Of a stretch of 47,498 nucleotides of DNA, positions 43,702 through 47,498 are shown piece after piece. This DNA comes from an uncultured Saprospiraceae bacterium (GTDB taxonomy: Bacteria > Bacteroidota > Bacteroidia > Chitinophagales > Saprospiraceae). The DNA lies in contig CALDYJ010000119.1 of NCBI GenBank assembly GCA_937941095.1, positions 1 to 47,498 on the forward strand. Reading direction: 5' to 3'. The notes beneath the pieces are model-generated. The model saw only the letters and a program-made list of their open reading frames with translations. It was not told where the DNA came from and did not search any database. Numbering within the stretch: the first letter of the stretch is position 1; each line of letters starts with the position of its first letter. Position numbers and translations under genes: made by a program.

Positions 43702-44760
43702 ATGATCAAAAAAACTAATAATTCATTTTATTGGCTATTACATGTGCTTTTCTGGATTGCCATTGTTCTATGGAGAGCGAAGGGAGATTATTATGGAGGG
43801 GTAGATATCTATTGTTTTATCATTCACAATGCGATAAGGCTCCCGCCTGTTATTATTGGTACTTATGTTTTGGCCTATTTTCTTTTACCAAAGTACTTTA
43901 TTCTTGAGAAGAACTACTTGGTCTTTTCTGTTTTTTTCTTTATTAACTATTTCATTACATTTTATTTAGAATCACTTATCATTAGTTCTTCTTTAATGTC
44001 GAACTTCCTGCCACCAGAATCAATAGCAATAGGCTGGTTTAAAGATTTGCATCCATTTAGAAATGCCTTTTCATTGTTTTCGATAATGGGGATACTTTCA
44101 CTCGTACAGTTTTTTAAACTCCATCTCAGCGAAGAAAAAAAGAGAAATTTGCTTCAAGAAGAAAATTTAAAAACTAAGTTAGACTTTTTAAAAGCTCAAG
44201 TAAATCCACATTTTCTATTTAATGCCTTAAATAATATTTATAGCATGGCCATTCAAAATGATCAAAAAGAAATTGCCGAAAGTTTGGACAGTCTTTCTGG
44301 GATAATGAAATACCTTAGCTATGACAGCAATAAAGAATTGGTACCGCTAAAAAAAGAAATTTTACTTCTACAAAATTACATCGAAATTCAACATCTGAGA
44401 TTGACTAGTTCGGATGAAGTACTTATTTCTTTTAATATTGAAGGAAGTGTGAGAAATGAAATGATAGCCCCTGTTATTTTACTACCACTGGTTGAGAACG
44501 GCTTTAAACATGGGATCCGTTTAAATGAAGAATGCCTAGTCAGCATTAAACTTGACATTAAAAATGACTTTCTTAACTTTAGAATGAAGAACACTTTGTT
44601 TAAAGAAAAGAAATTAAATGCAATTGAAAAAGGCATCGGAATAGAAAACGTTAGAAATAGATTAGCTCTATTATACCCTGGTGATTTTGAACTTAGTTTA
44701 AAAGAAGAAGGTAAGTACTTTATTAGCAATTTAGCTCTCAAATTAAATAACATTGGATAA
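43702..44760 (+). CDS. LytS/YehU-type sensor histidine kinase
   Basis: I take the ATG at 43702 (352 residues) because LytS-type kinases usually begin just before the first membrane helix; the ATG at 43672 is an alternative, 10 residues longer. Four hydrophobic helices cover about residues 8-145. A short coiled coil (about 145-165) leads to the His_kinase domain with phospho-acceptor His170 (VNPHFLFNALNN). The atypical ATPase has the N-box VENGFKHGI and the G-box GIGIENVRNRLALLYP. Such kinases phosphorylate a LytTR regulator, here the next gene, which overlaps it by 8 bp. The signal sensed is unknown. Confidence 0.92.
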   Translation: MIKKTNNSFYWLLHVLFWIAIVLWRAKGDYYGGVDIYCFIIHNAIRLPPVIIGTYVLAYFLLPKYFILEKNYLVFSVFFFINYFITFYLESLIISSSLMSNFLPPESIAIGWFKDLHPFRNAFSLFSIMGILSLVQFFKLHLSEEKKRNLLQEENLKTKLDFLKAQVNPHFLFNALNNIYSMAIQNDQKEIAESLDSLSGIMKYLSYDSNKELVPLKKEILLLQNYIEIQHLRLTSSDEVLISFNIEGSVRNEMIAPVILLPLVENGFKHGIRLNEECLVSIKLDIKNDFLNFRMKNTLFKEKKLNAIEKGIGIENVRNRLALLYPGDFELSLKEEGKYFISNLALKLNNIG

Positions 44761-45469
44761 ACTAAAAACTTACATAGTAGACGATGAAATTAAAGCCGTG
44801 GAGTTACTTGATAATTACATTGCTAAAATTCCATATTTGATTTCAAATGGATATTCTCGAGACCCAATAGAAGCATTTAAATTTTTACAAAAAAACGAAA
44901 TTGACATTATTTTTTTAGACATTAACATGCCTATGTTGAATGGGGTTGATTTATATAAAAATTTAAACAACCCGCCTTTAGTAATTTTTACCACTGCATA
45001 CCCACAATATGCTGTTGATGGTTTTGATCTTGAAGCAGTAGACTTTCTTTTGAAACCTATAAGTTTTGGAAGGTTCTTAAAAGCTACTGAAAGACTTTTA
45101 AAAAGAAAAAGAACGATAAAGGCTGATTTGCAAGATGATTTTAAGGATGTTGTCTTTGTAAAGTCTGGTAATTTATCCCATAAACTATTTTGGAATGAAA
45201 TCACACATTTAGAAAAGAGTGAAAATTATGTTATTTATCACACCATTGAAAAGAAGATTTTGAGCAGACAAACTTTGTCAAAGACAGTATCCTTATCACC
45301 TAAGTATTTCTGCAGAATTCATAAAAGTTTTGCTATTTCTTTTCTCTTTCTAAAATCTCTTGGAGCAGAATCTTGTTTGGTTGCAGAGAGAAAATTACCC
45401 ATTGGAAGGACTTATAAAAGCAAGCTCAAACAAGCTTTTGAAGTTTACCAAAACAGTCATTTTAATTGA
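44753..45469 (+). CDS. LytTR-type response regulator
   Basis: A 238-residue regulator. The receiver domain (about 4-120) has the acidic pair Asp10-Asp11, phospho-acceptor Asp56 (IIFLDINMPMLNG), Thr80 and Lys101 (FLLKPISF). The LytTR DNA-binding domain (about 132-235) contains the typical ITHLEKSENYVIYHT and FCRIHKSFAIS. The start is TTG at 44753, 8 bp inside the kinase gene, giving tight coupling to its partner. LytTR proteins usually bind direct repeats near target promoters; I could not identify such a repeat with confidence. Neighbouring candidates for control are the divergent outer-membrane receptor-like gene and the lipoprotein gene 124 bp downstream. Confidence 0.95.
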   Translation: MDKLKTYIVDDEIKAVELLDNYIAKIPYLISNGYSRDPIEAFKFLQKNEIDIIFLDINMPMLNGVDLYKNLNNPPLVIFTTAYPQYAVDGFDLEAVDFLLKPISFGRFLKATERLLKRKRTIKADLQDDFKDVVFVKSGNLSHKLFWNEITHLEKSENYVIYHTIEKKILSRQTLSKTVSLSPKYFCRIHKSFAISFLFLKSLGAESCLVAERKLPIGRTYKSKLKQAFEVYQNSHFN

Positions 45470-45593
45470 AGCTGCATTAATCATTAACATTGATCTCCTA
45501 CGCTTTATTGATTGTTATAAATATTTGTTAACGTAAATGCAATAATTGAATCAAATCGCTAAATAGTATATCTTTTGTTTCAAATTATCAAAA

Positions 45594-46619
45594 ATGGATT
45601 TCAACAAATCAATTCTATATTTTTTGTTCTTGAGTATATTAACTTTTAGTGCTTGTAATAGTGACGACGAAGGTTTGGGAGGAGTAGGAGGGGATGAAGA
45701 AATGACTAGGTTGCCTTATGACGCCACTAAGCACATTTATGGCACTTCATATTTTATTAATGACAATGAATGGGAAATGATTTTTGATCCTATTACAGGA
45801 CAAATTGATAGCATACCAGGGACAATGAATCCAGCTGGAGTTATCTCCATTCCAAGTGGCCCTACAAAAATTACTTCTTTTAGTCGTAACCAAAGAATTT
45901 ATATTGACCCATCTTCTAATCAAAAATTGACCGTACAAGATCTAGGAACTTTGGAATACAATATGATAGATTTAAAGGATGATGATGTTGGAGCTGCTAT
46001 GATTTTTCCTCAAGCGATCTGCTTTGGATTCAATGAAAATGAATTGTTCGTTTTAGATACAGATAAATCTATCTGGAAAGTTAATTTACTCACGACAAAG
46101 GTAAATAAAGTGTTTACTAGCACTTCAGGGCTAGATTTTGGCAATGTAGTCAATTTTGTTCTTTCAAAGCCAGGTGATGATTTTGTAATCATAGCTAATG
46201 AAAGCATTGAAAAGGAATCTGTCTCTAAAATTTATCTTGTCGATGCTAATTCATTTGAGCTTCATGATGAAAAGACTATAGAAAGGAGTTTTGGTTTTGT
46301 AAAACATCCTAGTCAGCAGAAAATATTTTTCATGAACGTTCCAACTGAAGAAACTGGTTTTAGATTGATGGAGTTGGATTTAAACAATGAAACATTAATC
46401 ATTAAAGCTAAATCAAACGAGGATTTAGCAATAGATAATTTATCTCCAAATTTACAAACCATCCATACTCAAAGTAATACTTACATTGTACGTGCAGGAT
46501 CAGCTTCTATAGATGAAGAAGAGAATAAGTTAATATCAATAAGTTTAGACACTGGTGTTTTAATAAATGAGGTGGAAATAGATAATGCGGGAATAATCTT
46601 AAAGATAGCTGGAGAATAG
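45594..46619 (+). CDS. Lipoprotein, beta-propeller-like, function unknown
   Basis: A 341-residue protein with a signal and lipobox ending TFSAC (Cys21 lipidated), then an acidic Gly-rich linker (SDDEGLGGVGGDEE), the type often seen in surface-exposed Bacteroidota lipoproteins. The rest shows repeated beta-strand blocks such as ENELFVLDTDKSIWKVNLLT, KIYLVDANSFELHD and FRLMELDLNNETL. These resemble YncE/six-bladed-propeller proteins; this fold is inferred from the pattern only. No enzyme motif is visible. It follows the LytTR regulator by 124 bp in the same direction and converges on dnaG. I do not recognise a named family. Confidence 0.8.
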   Translation: MDFNKSILYFLFLSILTFSACNSDDEGLGGVGGDEEMTRLPYDATKHIYGTSYFINDNEWEMIFDPITGQIDSIPGTMNPAGVISIPSGPTKITSFSRNQRIYIDPSSNQKLTVQDLGTLEYNMIDLKDDDVGAAMIFPQAICFGFNENELFVLDTDKSIWKVNLLTTKVNKVFTSTSGLDFGNVVNFVLSKPGDDFVIIANESIEKESVSKIYLVDANSFELHDEKTIERSFGFVKHPSQQKIFFMNVPTEETGFRLMELDLNNETLIIKAKSNEDLAIDNLSPNLQTIHTQSNTYIVRAGSASIDEEENKLISISLDTGVLINEVEIDNAGIILKIAGE

Positions 46620-46641
46620 TTTTAAAAAGTGGATAGATGTA

Positions 46642-47498
46642 TTATTCCATAACAACAGTTTTTAATTGAACAGCAATTTCTTTTCGTACTTCTAGCAACT
46701 TTTGGTGTAGTTTGATTCTGTGCTGCATGCTAGGATTCATTTCGCCATTTAATTTTATCATCTCTTTTTTATTAGCATTAATTTGTCTACCGATCTTTTC
46801 GTATTTAAAAAGTAAAACGGTTTTGATGCTTAGGTCATTAAAATTTTCTTCAGGATCAGGTTGCGTCCTTAAGTCCATGCCATGTCTTTCTTTCCAGTTT
46901 TGAGAATAAATATAGGGTGTACTGGTAAGGTCAACAACCAAGTTCCTAATTTCTTTTTCAGGATGATTGACAAAGTAGGATAAGGAAACGTTTTCTTTTT
47001 TAACTAGCCTTGCTTTGTAGATTTTAATGCATTTTTCGCAAGTAGGATCTTCAAATTGATCCATCACATCAGCAATGTTTGATAATACAAATTCTGCGAC
47101 ATTTATGGTTTCGTCTTTAGCAAATTGTTTTGTTCCTCCTTCCAATAATATTCTGAGTATCTCTCTCTCTTTTATAACTTCTTTCTCAAGAGGCGAATTC
47201 TGCTCATCTTCTTGACTTGTTTGGCCTTGTTCCTCTTCACTTACGGTTTGCTGTTCTGCTTTTATTTTATCTCTTCTCTCTTTGTTTCTTTGGTCTGTTA
47301 GCTTCTTTTTTAAATTAGTTTGGACTTGGGTGTTTGTAGTATCCAGAAAAAGATTCTCAGAAATGTCCAATCTTTTTGAGCATTCCTTGATGTATATAGA
47401 TCGTTTTAAGCTATTAGGGATAAGTGAAATTAACTCGACAAGTTCAACTACACTTTTTGATTTTTTTATAGGATCATTAGCAGTCGTTTCTTTTATTT
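46642..47498 (-). CDS. dnaG: DNA primase, C-terminal part (5' end outside window)
   Basis: The frame is open from the right edge of the window to the stop, so the TTG at 47370 is internal and the gene continues upstream outside the window. About 285 C-terminal residues are visible. They begin DPIKKSKSVVELVELISLIP and NSLKRSIYIKECSKRLDI, the conserved segment at the end of the primase core, then a charged linker (EEEQGQTSQEDEQ). After it comes a helical C-terminal domain (EREILRILLEGG and QFEDPTCEKCIKIYK) that in DnaG contacts the replicative helicase DnaB. The zinc-binding and TOPRIM domains are not in the window. I am confident of the family from the core segment. Confidence 0.87.
   Translation of the reverse strand, partial: IKETTANDPIKKSKSVVELVELISLIPNSLKRSIYIKECSKRLDISENLFLDTTNTQVQTNLKKKLTDQRNKERRDKIKAEQQTVSEEEQGQTSQEDEQNSPLEKEVIKEREILRILLEGGTKQFAKDETINVAEFVLSNIADVMDQFEDPTCEKCIKIYKARLVKKENVSLSYFVNHPEKEIRNLVVDLTSTPYIYSQNWKERHGMDLRTQPDPEENFNDLSIKTVLLFKYEKIGRQINANKKEMIKLNGEMNPSMQHRIKLHQKLLEVRKEIAVQLKTVVME

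Noticed and set aside
1..47498. CRISPR arrays, tRNA or rRNA genes, insertion sequences, prophage
   Set aside because: No regularly spaced repeats, no cloverleaf-like or rRNA-like sequence, and no transposase, integrase or phage proteins were seen.

Overview
The window comes from an AT-rich member of the Bacteroidota. The evidence is five proteins ending in type A type IX secretion (T9SS) sorting domains, three SusC/TonB-type outer-membrane receptors, the Bacteroidota-specific family DUF3098, a LytS/LytTR-type two-component pair, several TAnnTTTG-type -7 promoter boxes, and few recognisable Shine-Dalgarno sequences. SprB-like, MopE and Receptor-L-like repeats in very large secreted proteins are typical of the Saprospirales, but that placement is an inference. 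I saw no tRNA, rRNA, CRISPR array, insertion sequence or prophage. This is a chromosomal mix of housekeeping genes and cell-surface genes.

Layout. 1-4.4 kb: the 3' end of a small membrane-protein gene, a periplasmic TPR protein, and a TonB-receptor-like barrel, the last two converging on a bidirectional terminator. 4.5-10.2 kb: a MoxR/ChlI-like AAA+ ATPase, then a TonB-dependent receptor followed closely by a T9SS-secreted deiminase of the agmatine/peptidylarginine deiminase family. 10.2-12.9 kb (minus): a tightly overlapping operon, ribF, glycosyltransferase, rluA-type pseudouridine synthase. 13.0-15.2 kb: mrp, a NifU-like Fe-S protein and pyrF. The mrp gene apparently lacks a standard start codon. 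15.4-20.6 kb: two T9SS client proteins, a DnaQ/GIY-YIG fusion nuclease with a terminator-like hairpin in its leader, and a NamZ (DUF1343) lipoprotein. 20.7-23.6 kb (minus): ftsX, DUF3098, uppP and truB, an envelope and division cluster. 23.7-31.7 kb: a small secreted protein, leuS, and a 1440-residue mosaic surface protein. 31.7-35.7 kb (minus): a PorE-like OmpA lipoprotein and a membrane-anchored subtilisin, separated by 430 bp of noncoding DNA that holds a perfect 20-bp palindrome. 35.9-41.1 kb: trxB, class II fructose-bisphosphate aldolase, and a leucine-rich-repeat T9SS protein. 41.1-46.6 kb: a TonB-receptor-like barrel divergent from a histidine kinase/LytTR regulator pair, then a lipoprotein. 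46.6-47.5 kb (minus): the C-terminal part of DNA primase, cut by the window edge.

How the parts fit. The surface genes make sense together. T9SS clients are exported through the outer membrane, a PorE-like lipoprotein could tie the secretion machine to peptidoglycan, and TonB receptors could take up products released by secreted enzymes. No clearly unprecedented system stands out. The best leads are regulatory and structural: the leader terminator before the DnaQ/GIY-YIG gene, the noncanonical mrp start, several perfect palindromes in promoter regions, the receptor plus secreted deiminase pair, and a UvrC-like cysteine cluster in the fusion nuclease.
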